From positions 682,001-746,000 of the forward strand of contig JAZARR010000152.1 of assembly GCA_037389465.1 (NCBI GenBank): a DNA stretch of 64,000 nucleotides, given 5' to 3'. The notes beneath the pieces were generated by a model that made no database searches, had not been told where the DNA came from, and was given only the letters and a program-made list of their open reading frames with translations. Shown here piece by piece: positions 27,101-39,710 of this stretch; position 1 is the first letter of the stretch, and each line of letters opens with the position of its first letter. Position numbers and translations under genes: made by a program. The stretch is from Baylisascaris procyonis (Eukaryota; Nematoda; Chromadorea; Rhabditida; Ascarididae).

Positions 27101-29040
27101 CGTTCGTTTTTATGTAAAAAATGTTTCAAAAAATTCGATTCGTTTCTCCTTTATTTAAGCAAAGAAGAACGGAATGGATCTGTCATTTTAACGCATTTGT
27201 ATTCGACTAAGACTGACTGAGTGCGATTTCCGTTGATTGCAATCGGCGCTTACAACATTTTTGCGCAACATTTTCTGCATTTTATTTTTTATTTTTTATT
27301 TTATTTTATTTATTCATTTTTTTTTTTTTTGCAAAGCAATCAAACGTTTAATACGCATGCAATATGCGTATGTAAATCGAACTTATATGTGTGGATTTTT
27401 TCTCTTTTTTTGATTGCAGACCAATATTTAAACATAAGAATACCCTTGGGATAGCCTTATAGGTTTCTATAGTAAGGAATTTTATGATTAAATAACCCCT
27501 CTCAGCATTATTGATGCATCAACTTATATTAAATAATATCAATAGTTTTTTTTTTCATTTTTTTTTTTTTTTGAGGAAATGAAAATTAAAAATGGTTCCC
27601 ATGGGTAGGGAATTTAATTAAGTATTATATTTCCTTATAGAACTTCTAACTTTTTGTAGAGATTCCTGTCCGTTTATTCACGGATTAAATAAGGAAAATA
27701 TCTTTTTTTTTTGAATTGCCCTCAGACTAGAAGTAGACCACAACATAGCGCATATTAACGGTGTTGTATTCCCTGTTGTAATCGTCATATGCTGATCTCC
27801 TTCCGTATAAGATCTGCAGTTCAACTCTTTACGTTCTTTTGCTTCGTTACTTCATCCTTTAAATATGTTGTGCTGATTGCTTCATGCGAACACTGGAAGT
27901 GGTCACTGAAAATGCCAGTTTCACGTATATGATAAACAAATGCATATTTCAGGCATTTGTAGAGATGAGATGTTTTTAGTAAATTAAAATAAATGAAAAA
28001 TTTTATAAACGATCGAAAAATATAGCAAAGAAGCCGATACGATGTATTTTTTATGTGTTCTTACCTCATCAATCAATCCATTTCTATTATTTTTACAATT
28101 AGAAAGCGTGGAGAGTTTTGTAAATTTTGATGATTTCATTGCAATGAATATTATTTATTATTGAAAGGAGTTCGTTAAATGAACTCTAAAAAAATTGTTT
28201 TGCCAATTTTTTTTTAATTTTCAATTTTTTTCACAAATATATATTCAGTGTCGAGGTCATATCATCTCAACTCACTAAGGCTAAGTGAGGAAAACGTATT
28301 TGACACCGTTTTGTCGTTTGGCGCTTTTCTTTGAATTCCGAAATTTTTTTATCTCCTCTTTAAAAAAATGATATTCAACTGAAAGATTTTCATAACGATA
28401 GAAGAGGGGATTTTAGTTTTCGCTAATGCTAAAAAAATTTTGTTTATATAAATATTAAAAAAAAAATTTTTTTTTTTATTTGTTTATATTATAAAGTTTG
28501 CTAACATGCAGCTATAATTTCTTTCAATATGCTATCCCCTAAATTTACATGGGTTTTTTTTTAAATGTTCTATTTTGCGTTCAGTGTGCATCATGATCAT
28601 AGAGTCGTGCATTCATATCAATCAATAATTCAAATATATAAACGAGTAAAACGATAACGCTGATCATGAAGTGATCAACGATTTGATAGGTGATTAGTCG
28701 ATACTTTTGATCTTCATCGATAAGTATGCAGATCAAAGCGTGTGTTTTTTGATTAATGGTGGCAAAATGGTGGTGGCAAATAGTGATCCATATAGCACAA
28801 CTATATTGAGCTACATACGCGTATACAAAAGGGTTCTAATTTGCGTTTAGTTCTAATTTGTAGTTGATATCCCTTCACGTTTTAATTAATCTAACTATTT
28901 ATGCAAATGCAACAGTCTTTTAGCCTGAGATCGCATTAAAAGACTTATATGAAACTTATGCTTGCAAGGTTTTGGTGTTGTTTTGAAAACTTGCTTCATT
29001 GAGGTGGCGCTATGGTGGATTTGTGAAGATACGTGTTGCA

Positions 29041-29104
29041 CGTGTCTGTCCGTCTGTCTGCCTGCTTGTCTGTCTATCTGTTTGTTTGTCTGTCTGTCTG
29101 TCTT
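29041..29104. repeat. GTCT-rich stretch
   Basis: Runs of GTCTGTCTGCCTGCTTGTCT followed, 40 bp on, by ACCAAATTTGATCAT, similar to the copy at 37961. Gives short false frames on both strands. Confidence 0.75.
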
Positions 29105-31474
29105 GGCACTTTCATTTAGGACGACATTGGAGTCGACCAAATTTGATCATTATAATTGTAGGGTGACCTCTTCTTATCGTCGTATATTCAATATTCATTC
29201 AGCAATTTCCAAAAGAGTTAAAAGCATTTAGAGATGAAAAAAATTTGCATACGTTTTACGGCGGTTGATTTTTCATTTTGCATCGATTTGGTCTTAGAAG
29301 AACGATTTTTTCTTAGCAAATTTATAAAAGCAATCGAATTGTTCGTTTATAGAATTCAACTAAAATTTTCCTAGCTCTAATATATATAAAAATTATTTAT
29401 AATATTTATAATATTTTTGACGAATATATATTTAAGTTGTATTTTATAATGTTGATGATTTTATTTCACTTCTTAATTTAATTGAGATTATTGAATAAAG
29501 CAACAGTTTTGCTTAGATAATAGGGCAATGTACAACGAAGATAACGATAAAATAAATTTAATAAGTATTCGCTATGGATTCATTGCAAACTGGAATATAA
29601 CACTTGAAATAAATTAGGAGCATCTTGTTACGAATTTTTAAGATTCAATTTTTTCGATGAATCGCGAACTTCGTGGAACTTATGAATCTTTAAGATTCGC
29701 CATCTTCGATAAAGTTCCCGAAGTTCACGAACCATTTCAGGAGAAATTCTAAAACGTACAAATCGAGTAAAGCTTCCTTCTTTTAATGAAGAAATATTGC
29801 GCTTATTGGACAAAGCTCGAATTGTTTTTTTTTTTATTTTACAAAAATTTTATACGAAAATCTTCTCATTGAGGGATCATTTTAGCGCACTATATTAAAA
29901 ACGTCTAAATTCTCGCAGCAATATTCTAGCAATAAAAAATTTATGCATATATGCAATATGTAATGCAATATATTCATGAAAATTGCCATCACTCAACATC
30001 AGGTCTCCAATATGTTCTTTTATTTATTTAATTTCATTTTTTTTTATTTTTTTGCTTGTCGTATATGTTCGTGTCATTTGATATTTTTATGTCAACTATA
30101 TCCTTTGTGTTTGATTATTAGTAGTAATGCATAATTTTTGACTTCTTCTTATTGGCATATCTTAGCTGTCAGCTCTCTCTTATCGTTATTGAATGTTTAT
30201 CGATATATTCACCATCAATGAATTGAAACCCCCATTTCATTGAGGTGAATCGTTATGATCTTCGATTTTATTCGATCATATTAACAGCTGTAATAAGCAA
30301 TTTTATATAAGCAATTTTTTTTATAAGTTTAGAGAGTTTTTTACTGATGCTAAAAGTTGAAGCATCTTATTAGCGGATGAAAGGCACCTAGTTCATTTAG
30401 AATCTCTAGGTGCTTTTTTTGTCGTTTTCATCGACAGTATACTTTATGCGAGATCTTTATGACAATTTTTTTCTCTCGTAAACGACACCTAGCTGGTTGA
30501 TTTTTAATAATTTCACCGGAAATGAGTGGATCTCTGAATTGCTTCAAATTTGCATAGAAATGATTTTGGCTAGTTTATTTGTTTGCAAACCTATAGTGTT
30601 TGTTCATTTGGCATCGAATCAATTACCGTAATGCGTTACCGTAATGAGCAAAAAAAACTCCGAACAGTAAGAAGTTTAGGTGTTTCATTGAGTAAAAACT
30701 TCCATTAAGATGTGGAATATATTAGGTGAAAATTCCATCGAGAAAAAATTGTAAATTAAATTTATTATTGGCAAGTAGGATCATATTTGCGAAGCGTTTG
30801 AAATCTGTTATGATAAGGGAGTTTAAAGTTTTTTTTTTGCTTCTTCATAGAAATCATTTTGTTTTTAAATTTTTTATTTTATTTTTTATCAATTTTTTTT
30901 TCTCATTTTTAAATGAAATCGTTTCAAATTTTTCTTTGGTTCATAGAAAAGTAAAATTTAATCGCAACTCTCAATTATAGAGAGCTATTCGAAGGCACTC
31001 ATCTCATCGGTTGAGAAGGGTGTCTGAAGTGAAGCCTTCGTTGAATTGAATGATATTAGAGAGAAGACGCATTTGAATGATTTGAAAAAAATTCGAGCAT
31101 CACTTCTCGCTATTTCCTTGGATTCTTATCGTAGAGCATCGTAAGGATAGCTTCTCAATCAGATTCAAATCATGAGAATTTTAAGACGTCTTCTGATTCC
31201 TTATGCCTCTTTCATCGTCTTCTTGATTAGCTATCAGAATCTTTACATCCTTCTTGAATTCTGTAGTCGGATTCATCAAAAAAAGGAGAAAATTTGTTAA
31301 TGAGTCTTTGTTGTGTAAAATGAAAATATAATTGTAACTTGTATCGTTATGTTGCATATTGCTTATTACTATAGGCAAATACGGTTTGTTTGATTATCTA
31401 ACCTTCAATGAGTCAGTCTTTAAGGATGCTTTGTGTGGAGTCGTTTATAGCCTTTCGAATTTGTTTTTGCATAA

Positions 31475-32050
31475 GAGTGCTTTTTTTGAAGTAATATAGC
31501 TCGAGATGCTTATACCTCGAGAAGTTAGTTCTTTTTTGAAGTAATAATATAGCTCGAGATGCTTATAGCTCGAGAAGTTAGTTCTTTTTTGAAGTAATAG
31601 TATAGCTCGAGATGCTTATAGCTCGAGAAGTTAGTTCTTTTTTGAAGTAATAATATAGCTCGAGATGCTTATACCTCGAGAAGTTAGTTCTTTTTTGAAG
31701 TAATAATATAGCTCGAGATGCTTATAGCTCGAGAAGTTAATTCTTTTTTGAAGTAATAATATAGCTCGAGATGCTTATACCTCGAGAAGTTAGTTCTTTT
31801 TTGAAGTAATAATATAGCTCGAGATGCTTATAGCTCGAGAAGTTAATTCTTTTTTGAAGTAATAATATAGCTCGAGATGCTTATAGCTCGAGAAGTTAGT
31901 TCTTTTTTGAAGTAATAATATAGCTCGAGATGCTTATAGCTCGAGAAGTTAGTTCTTTTTTGAAGTAATAATATAGCTCGAGATGCTTATAGCTCGAGAA
32001 GTTAGTTCTTTTTTGAAATAATAATATAGTTCTTTTTGAAGTAATAACGT
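31475..32050. repeat. 53-bp tandem repeat, ten copies
   Basis: The core GCTCGAGATG begins at 31499, 31552, 31605, 31658, 31711, 31764, 31817, 31870, 31923 and 31976, exactly 53 bp apart. Each unit has two CTCGAG palindromes 18 bp apart and a TTCTTTTTTGAAG block. The unit before the second CTCGAG reads TATAC or TATAG. The right edge is degenerate, ending in a shortened unit. Confidence 0.97.
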
Positions 32051-32619
32051 ATCATCTTCGATCGAGCTGTCTTTGTAATGTCATCTAACATCTCTCTTTC
32101 TCCCTCCGTCTCTCCCTCTCCCTCTCCTCCTCTCCCTCTCCATCTCTCAAATGAAGCCTCTCCCATTTTTCATATTAAACATAAAATAAAACGTCACATT
32201 ATTTTGTTGCAGGTAATTAAAATTTTTTCTGAAAAAAAGATCATACATTCCATTACATCAGCTCCCCTCCCTTCCATCTTCCCCGGTAAATATTGAGGCC
32301 CCACCTTATACTCTTTATCGTTTCAAGCTTTCACATTTACCACGGGTAGCTGTAATACCTACCCAACTAGGTAAATACTGCAAAAGAATTATTTCGTCTA
32401 TTGTTTTATTTATATAAATTTTTTTGCTAATGGAAGAGTAAATTGGTTAATATTACTATTATTATTGTTGTTGTTGAATGTGTTTGATCGGATTTCGGCT
32501 TTGATTGCAATGATTTGATGTTTTCATTTCAAATTCTTCAAGAAAGCTTATCGGTGATAATATTTAAAAAAAATACTGTATTTTGAAAATTTCAAATTGT
32601 GATTTTATGATACACCATT

Positions 32620-32880
32620 TGATTGGGTTATGAAGTGCCCTAATGTACTCTAGTGTGCGATGAATACTCTATATACTCTAATATACTGCAATATACGTGG
32701 GTACGATATGTGCCCTGATGCATTCTAACATACGATAGATACGATGTATACTCTAATGTACTGTAATTTATTATAGGTAGGATATGCGCCCTAATGTACT
32801 CTAACGTACGATAGATGCGACTTATCCTCTAATGTACGGTAGATATAGATACGATAAGTACTCTAATTTACCTTACATAT
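32620..32880. repeat. Degenerate 75-bp tandem repeat, about three copies
   Basis: GCCCTAATG-type cores at 32637, 32712 and 32788, each followed by TACTCTAA and TACGATAGATACGA variants. Confidence 0.8.
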
Positions 32881-33149
32881 TCCAATTTTTCAAATAATAA
32901 AAAGCCGAAAATTAACCAGTAAGCATCCATTTGAGGAGTTATCAGTTTTACATCAACTTTCACGCCCTCAAATCTAATCCTCTACGAAAATAATGCAATC
33001 CATTTTATGCATTGTTTTATGATTTTAAAAATTTTATGAGTGGCGATATTTTCCATTAAATCGGGCACATACTATGCGCTTTCTAGATTATTGCGAAAGG
33101 ATCAATCAACATAGATAGGAGATAATTGCAAAAACGACTGATAGTTATT

Positions 33150-33400
33150 GATAATTATTGATAATAGTAGATCAGTTGAAATTGTTCGAACTATACGAGA
33201 TTCGTTAAATATGATGATAGTAGATCAATTGAAATTATTCGAACTATACGAGATTCGTTGAACATGATAGTAGTAGATCAATTGAAATTATTCGAACTAT
33301 ACGGGATCCGTTAAACGTGATAATAATAGATCAGTTGAAATTGTTCGTAGATCAACTGAAATTGTTCGAACTCTACGAGATTCGTTGAATATAATATTGA
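33150..33400. repeat. 53-bp tandem repeat, about four and a half copies
   Basis: GATCARTTGAAATTRTTCG cores begin at 33170, 33223, 33276 and 33329, again exactly 53 bp apart, followed by a truncated unit at 33350. The sequence is unrelated to the 53-bp array 1.1 kb upstream. Confidence 0.93.
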
Positions 33401-33654
33401 TGTAGAATTGATAGTGAAGCATTGATGGTCACGCAACGATGCATGAATTTATTGATGATATTGTCAAGTGTCTATGTAAGTGACTTTTTTTTTAAAATAT
33501 AAAATAACATTTGTTTAGTGGAGCAATTCGGCTTGCTTCATTGTTTTACATCTCATTCATCAGTGTGTTTTGCTTTTCGGTTGCATTTCGATACTTTTGC
33601 TTTAAATCACTATTCCTTAGCTAGCGAGATGTTCCATTTTGTGATAAAATGCTT

Positions 33655-33800
33655 AATTATCGAATTTCAATGATTATTATCATTGATATCGTTATTGATA
33701 TTATATGTATCATTGATATTATATCATTGATATTAAATTATCGAATTATCAATGTTAAGTTTTAATATTCGATGATTATATGTCATTGATATCGTGCTAT
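33655..33800. repeat. Degenerate ATCATTGATATT repeat
   Basis: TATCATTGATAT and TTATCGAATT motifs recur irregularly over about 140 bp, including GATATC palindromes. No fixed period. Confidence 0.55.
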
Positions 33801-34877
33801 ATGATATCAGCTAGTATATTTAAGCTATAATGGGAAGTCGTTTCTAGATAAATTTATTTTAACAAGTTAAGTTCGAGTTGTTAATCAATAATATTTTAAC
33901 TTATCAGGTTATTATATGCTCAGTGTTGATATATTAGCTATGAAAGCTAGCATTAGTCTATATGACACATTCAATAGTTATTATTTTCTTTACTTATATA
34001 TTTATAGATATTATTATTGAATATCTAATTAATGTAAAATATGCATAGGAAAATGCAGTAGTTGCACAATTACCCGTGGGTAATTGTGTTTCCCCAAAAA
34101 ATTTGGTATAATATTTCGCTATGCTTTGTTGACGTCAATGCGCAAATAAAACTATATAGCATATTTTAGCATTTGAGCATATTTTTGCCCATATCGTTTT
34201 AAGTAAACGACATTCATTTGCATAAATTAGTTGAATTATTTCAACGAATTTCTTCACTAAAAATTCGCTCTTCGAAAGCGACGCATTTTGTTAACGCCCA
34301 TTTTTCTCTTTCATTCTTTATCCCTCATTGCATTTAGTGTTTCGCATTTCATTCGGCGTCTTCTCTCACAAATTTCAATAAAAATTTTTGCATTTTCTTA
34401 GAAATTTTTAAAGAACGATATTAACTTTATCATAAATTTGAGTACTGCATTGATTTTCTAATTTTTTGAGGGAAATGAATGAAAAATAGAAACCCCCAAC
34501 CACTGCGGGATGTCAAGTTTTTCAGAAGATTCGAAGGGGATCTTGCCTTCATATTACTATATTTTTATGCTCTCGCAAAGAAATCGAGCTTTATTCATTT
34601 TTCTTTGAATGCCATTTAACTTCGAGGTTCTTACATTCGCAAGTAATGTTTTCATTTCGATGGAAGGGAGTATTTAGTGAGGAGGTCTTATAGCTGCCTT
34701 CAGATGATAGGAGGTCTATTGATAAGGATTTTGACCAGTAGTTTATTTATTTGGGAAGCGAAGCATCCTTTAAACTTTCATTGAAGATATCACCTTTAAA
34801 GAGAAGGCTAGTAGTATGCTACAGGTGTTTTGCTGTTTCTTTCCTGATGTTATGTGGAGTACAGTTTTTGGGATTCT

Positions 34878-34901
34878 CGTTATGAAGTGATATTTGTGCC
34901 C
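34878..34901 (+). pseudogene. Relic or copy of the SMAD C-terminal codons
   Basis: Twenty-four bases match 54891-54914 (the RYEVIFVP codons of the SMAD-like exon 8) with one difference, a synonymous third-base change (ATT/ATA). Same strand, 20 kb upstream. The surrounding frame reads DSRYEVIFVPMMFPSWVF and is open for 73 codons, but no KGWG or other MH2 block is visible upstream. The homology ends at a perfect 9-bp palindrome (34899-34920). Confidence 0.5.
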
Positions 34902-34920
34902 ATGATGTTCCCATCATGGG
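34899..34920. repeat. Perfect inverted repeat, 9-bp stem with 4-base loop
   Basis: CCCATGATG, then TTCC, then CATCATGGG. It begins inside the last codon of the SMAD-like relic, so the relic breaks off at the hairpin. Confidence 0.85.
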
Positions 34921-37900
34921 TATTTCATGAAAAGGAAATGAAATTGGAAAGGAAGAGGGAGGAGGGACAGAGAAATGGCAGATTCACCGGCTCACTTAAT
35001 ATTCAGATAAAATATTTTGCCTTCTTTTTTCTAAATCCTGCAAATCTTCTCTCACTTCCTTCTAAGTGTTTTTGATATGTAAATTTCTGCTAACTACGTA
35101 TATCAATTCTTTTCCAGTTCTATATTTTTTCCCATTGATATGCTCGTTATTTAAATTTAAATTTTTTTAATTTAAATTTTTTTTTATAATTTAAAATTTT
35201 CAAGCATAAACTTTGGGGAATTTCTTCTAAATTCCGTACTAATTTCTTTGAGAGTTTTTTAAAAAATTATTTTTATTACATAAGCGAATTTACGCGCATA
35301 TATTTATGGGGAAATTTTTTAGTTGTATCGAAATTGTCGTTATCATTTAGGCGTTTTTGTTTGCACTCACATAAGTGTTAGCACATTGATAAGGGTCTAA
35401 AATTATGCATAAGTTTATCGAGATGTTCTCATTGCGAAACTATCTTCGACAATATTCGATTATTGTTTTCATTGTGTTTTTCATTGATGAAATTTTGCAT
35501 ATGAGAGCGATTTTTATGATAGTTTGATATGCAAATTTCTGCTAATTATTGTTGTTATGCAAATTTTTGCTAGCTAGTTTTGATAGTTACTTCATGTTCC
35601 TCTTAGGTCGTTCTTAATTGCAGCATTAATTGTATTTATTTGCAATTTATTGCAGTTTATACTTCTGGTTGTATTGCAATTGGCTACAATATTATAGCGA
35701 TCTTTTAAGCTTTCATATTCTCTAAGCTTTAAAATTATTCATTACTTATAGTCGAGATATTTGCATATAGCCTCAATTTTTGCATATCTAAAAGAGAACA
35801 ATTTTGCATATCTAATCGTTCGATATTTATAGGTGAAGATATATTCTCGCCAAATATTATTGTTTTAGTGAAATTTTTTTGTAGCTGCAATATGAATGCA
35901 TCATATTTCATGCTTTATTTATTAACAAATTTTAATTGGAATTTTTTAAAATTTTTTATTTAAAAAAATTTTTTTTCAACCTTCATATCCGTCGTTCAAA
36001 AAATGCGAATCAAATTTTTATTCCGAAATTCTTCGTGGCAAAAAAAAAATTGTGTTGATTTATTTACTAACGATACGTTCCAAAACATTTTTGACGTTCT
36101 TTAGCAAAAATTTTTAATGGTAATATTTTTTTTTAGTTAAATATCGAAAAGCTTTTGAATATTTCTTTGAAAGAAGATAATCAAATTTTGAAACTTTCCT
36201 CGAAAATCTTATCGGTATTGATAATTGATAGTCATATCACTTAGTAAGGTATATAGCATTGATCAATTGAATCAGCATAAAAATTTCTAAATTTTTATAA
36301 TTTTTTTTCAAAATTTTTTTCAAAAAAAAAGATTTTCACTATTTCTAAGATAGAAATTTTTATTTGAAAGTAGTCTATATTGATGAAGGGCTATGCATAG
36401 AAGGCGAAATTTGAGTGTTAGATAAAGATTGCATTGTGCCACTGATTGCTTATTTCTTTTTCACTCTCTCTACCGGCATTTTCTTTCAATTTCATTTTCT
36501 TTCAACGAATTGCGAGGAAAAATTTTTGAAATTTTTAAATGCGCTTTTTTATTATTTTTATTATTTATAAAATTATTTTGAAAATCATTAATTTTAATTG
36601 TTTTTTTTTCTTGTTTTCCTTGCCAAATTTTCATATCCTCATTTATGTAATCTTTTGCTTTATTGATTTATTGATCGGTTGTTTCGAATGAGGTAAACGG
36701 TAATGAAAAGTGTTACGGTAAATCGAGACCTATAGCGAATAATGTATCGTTGCGTTTTCTTCTTGCTAGGAAATTTTCAACTTATAATCTTATATGAGGT
36801 AATCGTTGAACTTTTTACCCTGAAAATTTTTTTTCTTGGAATTTTTTTTTGAAAAAATTTAATTGAATGATCAAACGCTAATTCATTTATCTTATTTGTG
36901 GTTTTTCTTTTTTTTTTTTTTTGTTGAAAGATAGAACCAATTTGTATCTACTTTCGAAAAAAATCATTTGTGAATTTTCTTCTGCTTAAAAAAAATTTGT
37001 TTCTTTCAGAATGTGTGATGCGGTGAAAATTCTTACAATTATCTGCAATGGGAATTGGCTAGGGTAAGGAATTATGAAGAGAGTGGATGGGAGGGAGGAA
37101 TGAGGAAGAGAGGATTGGAAGAGGGGATATTGGTAGGGGGATTTGGGGGGGGGGGGTGATGGAGTCATAATATGTAGCTGAGATGCTTACACCATTGTTA
37201 TGGTTTCCTCATTAGATTTCTTGAAATTTTTTGTTGATATATCCTCTAAGTTAATTTCTTTTCAGCTGAATTTTTTTTTTTTCAAGGTTTCAACACTATT
37301 AAAATGGATTTCCCACACAAATCTATTATTGAAATGCGCAAATTGTGTGATAAATGCCTATTGAAATGAGTTCTAGATCTTAGTGGAGCTTAATAAGGAA
37401 TTTTGCTCCTTTTATACGATATTTTTTCATTGCTATCAAAAGTTGGTAATAAAGTAATGGATTTATTGAAATGAATAAAATTGAAATAATTAATTTATGC
37501 TTAATCTTTTTAATTGTAATTTATTTCAATTTATCCTTAATTGACATAGAATTAATTTCGGTTCAATTCACCTAGAATTGAATTCAGTTCGATTATGTAT
37601 TTTAATGTGATACAACGATCATCTTGGCAGAATAAGTATAACGGGTTAGATTTCCATATCTAAGTGTATAGAAGTTTTTATTGGGCGTATATTGTTAAGT
37701 TACTGTAATTGTATGCATCCTTTTCTGTTATTTTCTTTATTTTTGATAATTTTTGCATGAATAAGAGATCCATTTTCCGTCGTGATTAAGTTGAGTTGAT
37801 CGTAAAAAAAATCGAAGTTGAATTTTTTCAACGGTCAAAAGTTGTCATACGATAGCATACCGTAATGAATACAGTATATTTCCCTCATTTAGCAGTTCTC

Positions 37901-37960
37901 ACGCTTTAGTGTCTCTCCAGCACAAAATTTGTTGTTTTTTTGTTTGTGCATATCCATGTC

Positions 37961-38023
37961 CGTCTGTCTGTTTGTCTGCTTGTCTGCTTGTCTGTCTATC
38001 CGTTCGTCTGTCTTTCTACTACT
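37961..38023. repeat. GTCT-rich stretch, possible edge of a dispersed element
   Basis: GTCTGTCTGTTTGTCTGCTT-type sequence followed by TTTCAACGCGACAGC and ATGAGATTTGGTCATGATTG. Similar GTCT runs occur at 29041-29104, 53523-53562, 11577-11612 and 18072-18106. Confidence 0.7.
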
Positions 38024-38450
38024 GCTATTTGTTCTTCTGGATTTCAACGCGACAGCTTGTGAATACAGAACTATGAGATTTGGTCATGATTGAGAAGGGT
38101 CTCTTCTACCATCTTTCAGAGGTTCGATCGTCCACCAATTTGGAAAAGATTTGTGGGTATTTATCGGCACCAAAAAATTTGCATATATTCTAGCCTGATT
38201 GAGTTTTTATTTTTTTTTTTAACCGATCGAATTTTTTTAGCAAATAGAAAAATGTCGTGGAATTTGCAAAATACGGTTTTTTTTTTTTTTTGCAGACTTA
38301 TCAAATCGTTGCGGAATCACTTTTGTATGGAAAATTTATCTCGACTTTGGATCAACAGGGAATATAGTATAGGAAATAAGCATCAAATACATATATTGCT
38401 CATCAATTGCTTTAGTTGAAGTGGTTGTTGGGTTGAAATGAACGGATGGG

Positions 38451-38613
38451 CACACAGACACTCATACGCATACACACAGACACGCATACGCATACACATA
38501 GACACGCATACGCATACACACAGACACGCGTACGCATACACACAGACATTTAAGCGTACACACAGACACGCATACGCATACACACAGACACTTAAGCATA
38601 CACGCGGACACGA
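38451..38613. repeat. 20/22-bp minisatellite of CACACAGACACGCATACGCA type
   Basis: Seven units of 22 or 20 bp, mixing CACACAGACA with CGCATACGCATA or TTAAGCATA variants. It creates open frames on both strands that are not genes. Confidence 0.9.
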
Positions 38614-39710
38614 TGTCACCAATAATGTGCATTTGTAAAACACATTGGTCAATGCGCCGAATAAGGAATATTTTTGAGCGAATGGTCGAATGATTACGAT
38701 TTGAAGGCATTGTTCAGCATATTTTATCATTCATTCGTAATCATATGAACGAATTAGGAAAGCGCATATTGTGCCAATTCACCTGGCGCGCTTTTCCATT
38801 TATTTATTTGTCTTTTATTAGAAATATGTACTTTAAAATCTATGTTGTAAGTGTATTCAATTGATAAGCTTGTGTTTATTATTCATATCGGATTTATAAA
38901 AATTTACATATCGCCTTATCTCATTATTAATAAAAAAAATATTTTAACTAATTTTTAGAATTAATACGACAAAAAGTGACGATGCCAACTTAGAGAGACA
39001 ACGTTGACGTGTAGCAATCGAACTGCTAACAACACGGCGAAACATCGTGCCAAAACGACACACAAAACACGTGTAGGCAAGTTTTATTTCAGTTTGTTGA
39101 ACGTGGAAGAAATAAATGTGATCTTATGTTAGCTTACTTGGGATATCTGCAATACCTAGTCATTTCATTGAGTCTTCAGAGGTGACCTTATCGTCTACCT
39201 ATCGTCTCGGAATTCCCATAGCAGTTGTATTAATATCAGTAACTGTGACTGATATAGCAATAAAATAGGCAAAAATATCGATCATGCGCAACTTAACGTT
39301 TTCACGATTCAGTAGAAAATTCATTGCGTTTTATATGAGTTGCAACCACCCGTCTGTCCGCAATTCGCATTGGCAACAACTAATGTGCAAATAAATTTGT
39401 ATTATATTCAACACCTGTTCAAGTATAGTTATGACTTTATTAGATAACTCTTGTTCTTTTTTTTTATATTTTCCAATATTTGAGAATTGTAACGGAAATG
39501 TGATTTGATATCATCTAGTTAAGAGTTGGTTATTTCCCCCTTATATTTAGAGTATCGTTGAATTGCGAGTCGATAAAACATACTATCAGGCGGCTAACGT
39601 TGATTAGAGAAGCGAGTAAACAACAGAAATTAGAAAATCAGTGCAAGACGAGAAAAGAGAGAGAAATAAATAATAATAAAAAGAGTATATAACTAAAACA
39701 GAAATAACAA

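Larger units (their letters stand above)
22891..31470. other. AT-rich noncoding stretch
   Basis: Contains a GC-richer segment at 22900-23010 open on both strands, the CTG repeat, a 17-base G run (24988-25004) and a GTCT stretch. No splice-bounded exon with a known domain was found. Confidence 0.55.

Noticed and set aside
31181..31378. Minus-strand frame ending in DDERGIRNQKTS
   Set aside because: The composition looks coding at its end, but there is no splice acceptor, no domain and A/T-type translation upstream.
38383..38730. Frames of 66-115 codons on both strands
   Set aside because: Translations of the CACACAGACACGCATACG minisatellite.
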